Positions 1 through 8,498 of a stretch of 14,526 nt of DNA are shown piece after piece (the stretch's first letter is position 1; every line of letters begins with the position of its first letter). Source of the DNA: Thermomucor indicae-seudaticae (Eukaryota > Mucoromycota > Mucoromycetes > Mucorales > Lichtheimiaceae). The position numbers and the translations under genes were made by a program. The DNA lies in NCBI GenBank assembly GCA_000787465.1, contig JSYX01000752.1, positions 1 through 14,526 on the forward strand, in the 5' to 3' direction. The notes under the pieces were generated by a model, which saw nothing but the letters and a program-made list of their open reading frames with translations, was not told the DNA's origin and did not search any database.

Positions 1-164
1 ACCGAGGACGCAAAAGTTTATTAAAAAACCAATAAAATTGCGCTTTCCAAATCCGACACTTTGTGTAACACACGACAGCCGACCCAAGAAACTTGCTCTG
101 GCCTGCCCCCACTTTATAGATCCCTCCCTTCCCCCCACCCGGAACTTAGTGTCGATTTTTCGAG
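1..164 (+). promoter_or_regulatory. Upstream region of the eL43 gene
   Basis: This is the stretch before the eL43 start codon at the left edge. It contains a CCAAT box at 29-33, a TATA-like TTATAGA at about 114-120, and a pyrimidine-rich tract at about 121-140 just ahead of the ATG. That layout is usual for a strongly expressed fungal ribosomal-protein gene, but no element is proven. No coding sequence was recognised here; the far left may include the end of a neighbouring transcript. Confidence 0.4.
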
Positions 165-732
165 ATGGTAATGCATCCATCCATTGATCATCCATACGCT
201 GGCATCCTCTCTCCATACTCACTGTAACCATTCCCTCCAACTTTTTTGTTGTTCCATAGGCTAAGCGCACCAAGAAAGGTAAATAACACAAGCCGAATTT
301 CGCGGCGGCCCCCCATCGCTCACGCGGCCGCTTCCCATTTAGTTGGCATCACCGGCAAGTACGGTACCCGTTACGGTGCCTCGCTCAGAAAGCAGGTCAA
401 AAAGATGGAAATCACTCAGCACGCAAAGTACACTTGCACCTTTTGTGGCAAGGTACATGCATAATCGAGCGCGGCTTGTCAGTCAGCATTCATTCACTCA
501 CTCCGCATCGTGTGTGTGCCTAGGACGCCGTGAAGCGTACCGCTGTTGGCATCTGGAAGTGCAAGGGCTGCAAGAAGACCATGGCCGGTGGTGCCTACAC
601 CGTCTCGTACGTCTGCCACATATTTCATTCATGCTATCTACGTTGCACGCTAATAAATGATTGTTTAGGACCACGGCTGCCGTCACCGTCCGCTCCACTG
701 TTCGCCGTCTTCGCGAAATGGCAGAAATCTAA
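165..732 (+). CDS. RPL43: 60S ribosomal protein eL43 (L37a/L43), five exons
   Basis: Structural protein of the large cytosolic ribosomal subunit. Proposed CDS: join(165..167, 260..278, 343..452, 524..606, 669..732), giving 92 aa, the normal length for the family. The first exon is only the ATG, followed by donor gtaatg; all introns are GT-AG and phases join cleanly. The product begins [19 protein letters not shown] and ends RRLREMAEI. The C4 zinc ribbon is complete: C39-x2-C42 (CTFC) and C57-x2-C60 (CKGC), followed by [12 protein letters not shown]. It converges with QCR6, leaving about 124 bp between the two stop codons. Very short ORFs in this area are fragments of these exons. The identity is near certain; the first tiny exon is the only part resting mainly on splice consensus and family length. 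Confidence 0.96.
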
Positions 733-856
733 AAAAAACCGTTCGCGTCGTCACATAATAAACGCATCATTCAAACAAATGTATATATTTTTTGTGTCAA
801 GTGGAAACAACATTCGTCTTTTTTATATGTGTATACATGGATGAATCTACAAGAAC

Positions 857-1389
857 TTATTTGGTTGCAGCAAAAATCTTGGGAGCAGCCTATATATAAC
901 GCAAGTGTTAAGAGCCAAAAATTCCTATCTCTCTCTCTCTCTCTTTCTCGACTTACGCATTCATCAGCGCAGTGCATGAAATGGAAGAACTCTTCAATGC
1001 CTGTAAAAAAATAAACTATTTAACGATATGTTGTCAAAAACTGGGCTTTCACAAACAACATACAGTTTTCGTGGGAGCCATTCTCGACGCGCTCGTTGCA
1101 TTCGTCCAAGTGCTTCTTCAGGCTAATGCATTCGTTTGCGCATTCTGTTCAAGCGCACCGAAATTAGAGAAAACGCGTCTCAAGAACATCGCGATCGGGC
1201 TGGCGACGCTGTTGTGAGGTACGTACCCTCCATGATTTGAGGCTTGGGATCTTCGATTGCTTCTTCCTCCTCCTCTTCCTCTTCCTCTACAGCTTCAGCA
1301 ACTTCCTCAACAGCTTCAGGCTCAGCCTGCTGTTCCTCTTCGGCATAAGCAGTAGGGAAGATGGTGGAAAAGATATCGGCGAGACCCAT
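857..1389 (-). CDS. QCR6: Cytochrome bc1 complex hinge subunit QCR6, four exons
   Basis: Acidic subunit of mitochondrial complex III (ubiquinol-cytochrome c reductase), which helps cytochrome c1 interact with cytochrome c at the intermembrane-space face. Proposed CDS: complement(join(857..889, 957..1000, 1064..1144, 1227..1389)), 106 aa. The N-terminus MGLADIFSTIFPTAYAEEEQ is followed by a glutamate-rich region with a run of nine Glu, then EDPKPQIMEE. The C-terminal fold is clear: KKHLDECNERVENGSHENC, then IEEFFHFMHCADECAAPK, ending IFAATK. The cysteines of the disulfide-linked helical hairpin are present, but the first two are spaced C-x3-C (CANEC), where the yeast and human proteins as I remember them have five residues between. 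Intron 3 (890-956) carries a GA microsatellite. The start is the only ATG giving the usual acidic N-terminus. Confidence 0.93.
928..945. repeat. TC/GA dinucleotide microsatellite in QCR6 intron 3
   Basis: About eight TC units on the + strand, read as GA on the QCR6 coding strand. They lie shortly after the donor GTAAGT of intron 3. The intron then runs to a TTAAC-like branch region and the acceptor TATATAG. Confidence 0.9.
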
Positions 1390-1661
1390 GGCGAAATGAA
1401 TTGCTGGTATAGAACAGAGCGGGGAAGAAACAATATCAGGGTAAAGTTGTTATGGCTTCGGCTCAGCGAGAAATTGTTTTGGACCCCCGGCTCAAAGCCT
1501 TTCCGGTTGCCCGTACGCGCAATTGAAATTCCGAGACTCAATATGCTTCTGTTTCGGCTAATCGTCTTTGGAGTTCTTTAACTGAAAGTTGTTACGACAT
1601 GAAAACAAAAAGGGCGGTCTCCGTATAAAGAAAAAAGAAAACGAGGTATAATATAGGTTAA

Positions 1662-2887
1662 CTATGTCTGTCTTTCTTTCATGTACTCTACAAACTTTAA
1701 GTAGGGATTTCAGGGTTGGTATTTCCTGCAGCTTCACTTTTTTTTTCTAACTGAACATACCTCGTCAATAAGTATCGGCCAAGCACCCTCAGAATCGTGC
1801 GCGTTGAAATCGATCACGGGTTGTGCGGCAAAATCGAAAAACTAGATCATTCAACCATTGGCGATAGCTCTAAAATGAACGCGTCTGATAATAACATACC
1901 AGATTCCAAGTATCGCGTGAAATCGCTTTTCCATGCTTTTCCTAGCCAGAAAAAAAAGTTCACGCATTAGCGTCGTCGAACCGTTTGCCATGTGGACAGG
2001 ACGTACTTCAAGAAATGTGATCCATTGTTCCAGATAGACAAACCGATCGCCCAGTAACAAGCGCCACAGCTCCACTGCAGCTTCTAACGCTAATCATTTC
2101 ATGAGACAACAAAGACAAACGCATTGAAGCCAGCCCACACACAGGGACATACATAGACTCTTTTGACCCGTTTGACGACCTAATAAGAAAGCATAGTTGT
2201 AGATCTCTCTAAAGCTTTCCACGCTTTCCAACGACTCTCTCAGTTTCGGTATCGCTGCTCGCAGCTTCTCGACTGTATCGCACTGAAGCCGTATGCACCC
2301 ATGAACGAACTTTTCCCTCTCAAATTCTCCCATACGTTCGGATCCGAGTCGGTGCGATATCAACAAGAATTCGAGCTGTGTTGGTTCGATACCCAGATCT
2401 TGACAGAGCTGCATCGTGCCCTCCACGGTCACCCAGCCCTTTTTATCAGGATCTAAAAGCAACCCAAAACATGAAGCTTCTTCTCTCTCGTAAAACATTC
2501 CCCAGTTTGATTCAATTACCTTGGTATCGACCAAACATTTTCTGAATTTCTTTAACATTACATCCAGTTTGGTCATGTTCCAGGTATGAAAACGACTGCG
2601 ATTCGTAATACATATTCAGCGCAATCTCTAGATCCCAATTCGCACCCTTGAGAATCTTAATCGCCTCGCGTTCACTAAATGAAGAACTCCCTCCTTAGCA
2701 TGATCCAGAGCCACTTTTTATGCATTCCACCTTTGAGGCCCGCAGTTATTACCTTTGGTTAGTGAACTCACGCAGCTTCTGGATACTTTCTAGTTTAGCT
2801 CCCTTATAACCAGACTAAGCTTGGCATGTTTAACGTGATGCATTAGCTTATCGCGCAATTGGCTTAAAAAGAGCTTACGGAAGACAT
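1662..2887 (-). CDS. DCN1: DCN1-like cullin neddylation protein (UBA + PONY), eight exons
   Basis: Scaffold-type E3 that promotes NEDD8/Rub1 transfer from the E2 (Ubc12) to cullins, so it activates cullin-RING ubiquitin ligases. Proposed CDS: complement(join(1662..1694, 1761..1841, 1900..1941, 2007..2089, 2153..2452, 2520..2674, 2753..2814, 2879..2887)), 254 aa, close to yeast Dcn1. A UBA-like domain lies at about residues 10-50 (KLREFTNQSEREAIKILKG, then NWDLEIALNMYY). The PONY domain follows: YQDPDKKGWVTVEGTMQ, EIYNYAFLLGR, AVELWRLLLGDRF, AISRDTWNL and EGAWPILIDEFVEYMKER. The Ala and Asp in GAWPILIDE match part of the conserved acidic cullin-binding patch. Exon 1 is only 9 nt (ATGTCTTCC). 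The last intron (1695-1760) uses a weak acceptor, TTAAAG, chosen because it restores the conserved FVEYMKE ending. The next gene on the same strand is QCR6, 272 bp downstream. Confidence 0.92.
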
Positions 2888-3437
2888 GGCGCCGGGAAAG
2901 GAGGATCCAATCGCAAAGCGACGGGCGTTTTTTTGGGCTTCCGATAACGTAGTAGGTCCAATGGCCTAAACCAGCTTAAGAACGCTCGAGGAAAACGTAG
3001 TCTTCAACTCGATCGACAGTGCAACTGTTCGAGTGTGCTCCCTTTGATAACTTACGAGCTCAGGGCTACCTATTCACACTGAAAAGGCTGCGAATCTTTT
3101 ATAGGCTTTGATGAGGACCCAAAAAGTTATCCAAAAACCAGTATCCTTTCATGACCAACATAGAATGTCGCCAGCATGCCTTTTGGCCCAAAGCTTGCTG
3201 CGAGGATCATTCTTTGACTGGCGCTGAGGGTTCAAGAAAGATTTGTTTGGCTCTTGAAAGCCAAACCCAAATCAAACTCGGCCATATCATGGACGACAAC
3301 CACCTTTTTTTTTCCTGAAGATATCATTGCGAATAAAATGTATTTAGAGTAGTCCAACAGATGTAGAGGGTTACAATAAACGTTTATGCATAGACAATTA
3401 TAAAAGAAAGGGGGGGAACGCATCATTCTTTTTTGTT
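2888..3437. other. Intergenic stretch between DCN1 and PHO81
   Basis: About 550 bp that should hold the DCN1 promoter and 5' UTR and the PHO81 3' UTR, both read on the - strand. CCAAT boxes (+ strand sense) occur near 2907 and 2960. A hairpin at 3245-3266 is listed separately. The only ORF in it (3232-3426, - strand) has no recognisable motif. No RNA gene was seen. Confidence 0.6.
3245..3266. repeat. Small hairpin in the PHO81-DCN1 intergenic region
   Basis: An 8-bp perfect stem (GTTTGGCT at 3245-3252, AGCCAAAC at 3259-3266) with a 6-nt loop. It lies about 170 bp past the PHO81 stop. It could affect RNA end formation, but such stems also occur by chance. Confidence 0.45.
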
Positions 3438-6400
3438 TCAGAAGCCTGCCCCAGCCATGGCAGTATTAAAATGTATCATTTGATGTGACATGGTAGCATC
3501 CACGCCGTGCCGTTCCTGATCCAAGCGACACTGTGAATCATTATTCATGTCACCAAATGTCACCAGGATCAATCCGCTTTCTTTGATATTTTTGATTAAT
3601 GAGGGCACGCGTACCTAGTAATAATAACGGAGTAAGTAAAGGCATAGGAATCTCACGCGAGCGAACCGTACCAGAGGAGTCGCTTCACATAGAATGCCCA
3701 ATAAATTGTTTCGTTTAGCAAACTTGACGGCTTCTTTGAGTGATGTGCACCGCACATCGGCTTGTTGTTGTTGCTGTTGCTGCTTTATGTGAATCTCATC
3801 AGATCGTCGCTTCACCCCACGCGGTGCTCCTCCTTCCTTATTGAGCCCGCAATAAGTGCTGAAAAATACCGCGTCTAATACACAACATATGAGTCATCAT
3901 CCTCCCACTCTCATTGTTCTTTTCACTTACAGTTGGGTTGCTTCCAATTAATTACTGTACATATTGCTGGGTTAAACGATGAAAAGAATATACTTGCGCT
4001 TGTTGCATCCGGTGGTAATGATCGCACGTAATCATAGACGCACTGCAGAATGGTATCCACAAATGTATTTCGATCCGCAATGTTTGAGAAAGAGTGTATC
4101 TCGAGGTGCTCGACCGAGGGATACTTGAGTTCCAGATGAATGCCTAGATTAGAAGGAAAACGCTACAACAAAAATGGGTCAGTTCAACAGTTGTTCATAA
4201 TAACAACAGAAACGGATAACTAACCTTGAGCACTTGCTCGAGCGACATGAATCCTGACCCTTCCGGACAAAGTTTCTGAATCACCATGCTGTTGCCCGTG
4301 ATCGGACACTCGTCGTCATCATTGCTTCCTCTGTAGCCAGCCTCTTCGGCAAGCTTAGAACCAAGTCTGCAGAACTGTGCAAACGTGAGATCAGACACGG
4401 CCAGGTCAAGTCCTTCAAACGGCACCAGCCATTTAGCAAACACAACAGGTACAAGATCCTTGGTCAGCTGCACAACCACTCGCACATAGTCGCCCGATAA
4501 CGACGAGGCTGTGATAAATGAAGGCAGTGCTGCTGCTGATGATGATTGCTGCGGTTCGGGTGTCAATCCGGCAGCAGACGACGATGACAATGCTGCTGAA
4601 GAAGAAGAAGGCATGACCGTGTTGGTTGACTTCCAATAAGTCTCAATACGACCGCCAATCTCCAACTGTACTCCCCGGAAAGGCTTCACAACCGAATAGT
4701 CATAAGACAGCTCGCCTACGACTTTCAGATGACTGTCCAGGAGCGGTACGGTAAGGTGACCTTCCAGGATGCTAAAGTTAGCAGCCGAAAACGTCTGCGG
4801 AAGCGCGACACCCCTGCCTAGCACCTTGGATCCAAATGTAGCAAAAATGTCAAACTCGAGTGAGAAATCATCCAGTTTGTCCACCTGGAAGCTAAAGATC
4901 TCTCGGTCGTCAACCAATGGTAGGATCACGCTATGAGGAATCATCCCAGTGTCCGGTTTGGACGTAATCACAAGCTTCAGCGAAGAGATCTGGGTGTTGT
5001 CGTAAAGCCGGATAGGCGGCTGACGAAGGCTGATCTGAACTTGGTATTTGCGGTCAAGGTAGCTGTGTCCATAGATACGGAACGGGATAATCGGCGGCGG
5101 CAGCGACAAGGAAGGAATAGCATCCATCTCAACATCCTCTTGTTGGTCAGCAGGCTTCGTCGTCTGCTGTGTTGTTGTTGCTGCTGCTGCTGTCGGCTGC
5201 TGTTGTTGTTGCTGTTGCTGTTCGTCTGGCACAGGCTCCACCTCGCAGCCGGCATCAATCAGCAACTTCATGCATTCCATCTGTCCTTCCCATGCAGCAT
5301 AGTATAAAGCCGTCTTGCCGTATTCATCCTTCATATTGACCTTACAACCGGCTTCTATCAATACCTTGACGCACTCTGCATGGCCGTCGCTCGCAGCCCA
5401 AAACAAGGGTGTCCAGGAATTGTACTTGTCCGGTACGTCCACGTCCTGTCGGTTATGTGCAAGCATCCGACAAAGTTCGACGTGGCCCTGACGTGCGGCC
5501 AGATGGAGAGGATACAACGATTCCGCATTGGGTAAGTTCTTAGCGCCTCGCTCATACAGCATTAGTGCAATATCGGTATGTCCATAGTAGCACGCAAGCG
5601 AAAGCGGTATATGGTCTCCATCATGCTTAGGCTCAATATCAGCCCCAGCCCTCAGCAGGGTCTCTACACAGCAAGTGTGTCCGTTCACGATAGCATACAA
5701 CAGAGGACTGTAACCGTCATGGTCGCGCGACTCGATATCTGCCTGTTGAGTAAGCAAGAACGAAACGCAGTCGGTAAACCCATTCATGGTTGCATAATGC
5801 AGTGCTGTTCGGCCGTATGCATCCGTCACACGCACATTGGCAGCTCCATGTTGCGTGCAAAGTTCCAACAAGTCGCGTCGACCAGCCATCGCAGCGACGT
5901 GTAAACATGACCGTTCATTAATGTCATCCACGTATTCAAAGTTGATCAGGTTTGTCTGAACCAAGAGATCAATGATCTCTCGCGGGGCTTCAGAACAAGC
6001 ATGCCAAAACACTCTGGAAAGCCGAACACGATCGTCAGGTGACGGGTGCTGTGCGACACGATCCAGTGCTTCTCGAACCAACGACGCCTGGCCTGCCGAG
6101 ACGGCCTTGACGAGTTCCAACTCCATGTCGTCAATCACGTCCGTCGTTTCTGGCGGTGGTTCATGGTGGTGGTGGTTGTTGTTATTTGTGCTCACTGGTA
6201 TGCCAGCCTGAATATTAGAGAGTTCTGCACGGTTTGCTGAAGCGATATCGGCAAGTTCGCATAGAAATTGTGTGTTGAAGCATGGCTGAATGTCGATCTG
6301 ACGAGACAGATAGAGTTCTTTGGTCGTCGATTTTGAACGTTTATCCCATTTCTTTAGTATCTTTCGGAAGCCTTCATTATTCAGTTCTACGTATTTCTTT

Positions 6401-6942
6401 TTTGTTTGACATGAGAACCATGAATTTCCCTCGTTCAGCTGACTATCATAAAAACTTACCTGGATTTTATTGAGTTCCTGCTCAAATTGGATAAAGGCTT
6501 CTTGGATTGCGTTGAAAAGGGTGGATGCGTGCTTTAACCGGCGTGTATCGGATTGCAGTATCTTTTTCTTATCGACCAAGGTACGTAACCGTACTTTGAG
6601 TTCATTTTCTTTCTGAAGGTAGAACGAATTGATCTGGCCCACATACATATTCAGTTCCCCTTTTTCCTGCCTTTCGTAGTCGTACGTACCTTTTCCAATT
6701 CACGTTCCAACTTGAAAAAGAAGGCAGCTCTCTGTGATTGCAACAATTTTGAGCGATCGTCTTCGGTTGCAGGCGATTCCTTTAACACAGAGTTGATGAA
6801 TTTCTTTAGACCCTTGTAATCCAGGTAATGGGAACTCCATTCTGTGAATTGTTGACTCTGAATTTGTTTGCCAAACTAAAAGCCGAAATCAGTCAATTAG
6901 AAAGAGGCTCCCCCACAGCAATCCAACGTTAGTTACCTTCAT
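3438..6942 (-). CDS. PHO81: PHO81/NUC-2-like SPX-ankyrin-GDPD phosphate-signalling protein, seven exons
   Basis: Fungal phosphate-starvation regulator; in yeast and Neurospora the homologues inhibit the Pho80-Pho85 type cyclin-CDK when phosphate is low. Proposed CDS: complement(join(3438..3614, 3672..3874, 3931..4162, 4225..6396, 6460..6633, 6690..6875, 6937..6942)), about 1049 aa. The SPX domain runs from residue 1 (MKFGKQIQSQQFTEW) to about 165, with the basic KILKKWDKRSK helix expected to bind inositol pyrophosphates. A His/Asn-rich linker follows, then about seven ankyrin repeats (roughly 280-512; for example GRTALHYATMNG, WTPLFWAASDGH). Next come a Q8 tract (515-522) and a degenerate GDPD-like domain from about 700 to the end. 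The GDPD part keeps the fold (VQLTKDLVPVVF, LGIHLELKYP, IFFSSFNP, SLKEAVKFAKRNNLLG) but lacks the catalytic HR, ExD and H residues. A second insert, Q7, lies in exon 6. Intron 6397-6459 is in frame and weak at its acceptor, so a form with 21 more residues is possible. Exon 1 is ATGAAG only. Confidence 0.94.
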
Positions 6943-7163
6943 GAGGAAACTGATAATATTATGTCAAAACGCAAAAAAAGGAAAAAATTTAGGGCTGAGG
7001 CCCTCTAAAAAAAAGGAACAGGGAAAAGAAGAGAGGAGGTGAAACAACAGAAACTACTTCTACTACTTTACGCGCGGGTTGCGAGGTATAATGCACTTCT
7101 TGAAAGAACAACGTTTTGCCTAAACGGGTGCAGAGATTGAGCGGAGCTACAACGGCTGGCAGG

Positions 7164-7169
7164 AACGTG
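7164..7169 (-). promoter_or_regulatory. Possible Pho4/NUC-1-type CACGTT site upstream of PHO81
   Basis: AACGTG on the + strand, so CACGTT on the PHO81 strand, about 225 bp before the PHO81 ATG. Yeast Pho4 binds CACGTG and, more weakly, CACGTT; yeast PHO81 is itself induced by Pho4. No CACGTG occurs between the PHO81 start and the copy at 8615-8620. A single 6-mer is weak evidence. Confidence 0.25.
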
Positions 7170-7532
7170 ACTTGTCTCAGAAACTGGCCATCGGGTGCTG
7201 CGGAAACACCTCACGCGACAGAATCGTTGGCCCAGCTTTTCTGATCGGCCTTTCTGTGTAACCTGTCCTGTTTGCATTAACCGAAACTACGGCCTTGGCA
7301 TTTGTACGAGCATCTCAAGATTCTTTTGGGCCGTTTATGGAATATAGATATGTGGACATCAACCTTAACCATGGGGTTTTTTCTTAGGCGCAAGGCTATA
7401 ACCATTGCTGGTTGCTTGTTGCATCCTGGAATCCAAGTGTGAGATACAAAGAACTATTTTTGAAAGAAATAAACTGACAACACCGCGATGGGAGTCAATA
7501 TCGCGCGTTCTCTATAGTGAAGAATAATGCAA

Positions 7533-7751
7533 TTACCGGTGTTCGCGTACACCACGGGGCCCAGTGTCCCCATGTAATAACGCCCAAAGAGGATGTCGTG
7601 GCACTCGCCTCGCCCCGCACGACGAATCGCCCTTACGTAACAAAGTGGGCCGCCCGCCGAACAGGAATGCAGACTCGAGACCTGCAATTTTGACAGCGCC
7701 AGATGTCCACAGCGGTTTGCTGCCCCGGGGACATGGCGATACATTGTCCAT
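7533..7751 (-). pseudogene. Possible Tc1/mariner-like transposase relic
   Basis: This - strand frame contains ESAFLFGGRPTLLRKG. That resembles the region after the second catalytic Asp of Tc1/mariner DDE transposases, where an ESxFxLFGG...RPTxVRR pattern is common. An overlapping frame (7454-7744) reads GTLGPVVYANTG and later ends VYFFQK, loosely like the GxGPLV and FQQDN blocks. Frames are broken, no inverted terminal repeats were found, and the third catalytic block was not found. This is resemblance only; it may be chance. Confidence 0.22.
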
Positions 7752-7958
7752 TTGGAGCGACGGAAGGTGGAGTGTCTTTAAGGAAATGAAGAAAAGGCAA
7801 CAGAAAGAAACCTATTTGGACTTTCTGGTCCACTCTATGCTGTCCGTTGACGTCGGTCATAATTTTCATGCAACTTGCTATTAAGACGGACAGGTAAGCC
7901 TAAGTTTTGCTTCAATCATGGGAATAGAAGGTTGCAGTTTCATATTTTCTTACAGAAG

Positions 7959-8105
7959 ATGGCCAACGATGAATTAGTAAATGCTGATACAGTCCAGTTT
8001 AGAGTGAAAGACTGCGTTTTGCAGATGTTACAGTGTCCAGCACCCTGTGCTGGGCCAGCTCTGCTTGCCTATCAGCACTCTGAGCGCTTTCTCTTTCGGG
8101 TTTGA
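7959..8105 (+). CDS. Candidate small ORF (48 aa) after a consensus intron
   Basis: A 62-nt stretch at 7894-7955 has a good donor (GTAAGC) and a good acceptor (TTTTCTTACAG). Four bases later an ATG opens a 48-aa frame beginning MANDELVNADTVQFRVKD and ending HSERFLFRV. Upstream sequence in the same frame has a TAA, so the intron would lie in a 5' UTR. No family was recognised. It could be a real short gene, part of a decayed gene, or chance. Confidence 0.18.
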   Translation: MANDELVNADTVQFRVKDCVLQMLQCPAPCAGPALLAYQHSERFLFRV

Positions 8106-8222
8106 AATGTCTCCTGTTTCTTTCTTTGAAGACAACACAAAATATTGGAATGGCTCCTTTGATGACTGCACACCTGATAAGCGCTGCTCCGCTCGAAACA
8201 TACAAAAAACGATGATTAAACA

Positions 8223-8240
8223 TACGAGTTATAACTCGTA
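8223..8240. repeat. 18-bp perfect palindrome
   Basis: TACGAGTTATAACTCGTA is identical to its reverse complement with no spacer. It lies in the gene-poor region, between the small ORF and the broken gene. It could be a binding site for a dimeric factor or a leftover of a mobile-element end. Confidence 0.6.
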
Positions 8241-8498
8241 AGAGCGTCCCGATCTTTATTAGAAGATGTAGGAGCATTTAAGGGCCTGCGCCTGATGGCC
8301 CCGGTTCAGCAGCAAGCGAGAATAAGGTCCACAAAGTGCCAGTCGAACTATATGCGTTGCAAGTATGTAGAGTGCTGTCTTGAGGTTGCTAATAGTACAA
8401 GGTATAATATTTGCCGAGAATAGTGGACAGGGCCAAATAGTAGTACTACATTTTTACTCCTTTCTCGGACATAGACCGGAGTACAGTAGTAGTACAGC

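Larger units (their letters stand above)
6943..8498. other. Gene-poor stretch upstream of PHO81, possible mobile-element relics
   Basis: About 1.55 kb without a supported intact gene. The first few hundred bases should act as the PHO81 promoter (read on the - strand). ORFs on both strands overlap heavily and none gives a confident family match. Within it I list separately a CACGTT element, a possible transposase relic, a possible small spliced ORF and an 18-bp palindrome. No tRNA or rRNA was recognised. Confidence 0.6.

Noticed and set aside
1237..1581. 114-aa + strand ORF rich in Phe and Leu
   Set aside because: Antisense of the glutamate-rich part of QCR6 exon 1.
4933..5307. + strand ORF with a long run of cysteines and leucines
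   Set aside because: It is the antisense of the PHO81 glutamine tract and ankyrin coding region; the Cys and Leu runs are mirror images of CAG/CAA repeats.
6195..6648. ATG at 6648 as the PHO81 start (MYVGQ)
   Set aside because: The SPX domain begins upstream with MKFGK; the MYVGQ text lies inside intron 6634-6689 and is read through only by accident of frame.
7564..7884. 106-aa + strand ORF
   Set aside because: It begins at GTG, has no family likeness, and overlaps - strand frames that look slightly more like a transposase relic.
7999..8277. 92-aa - strand ORF
   Set aside because: No recognisable domain, and it is opposed by a candidate spliced ORF on the + strand; nothing supports either frame strongly.
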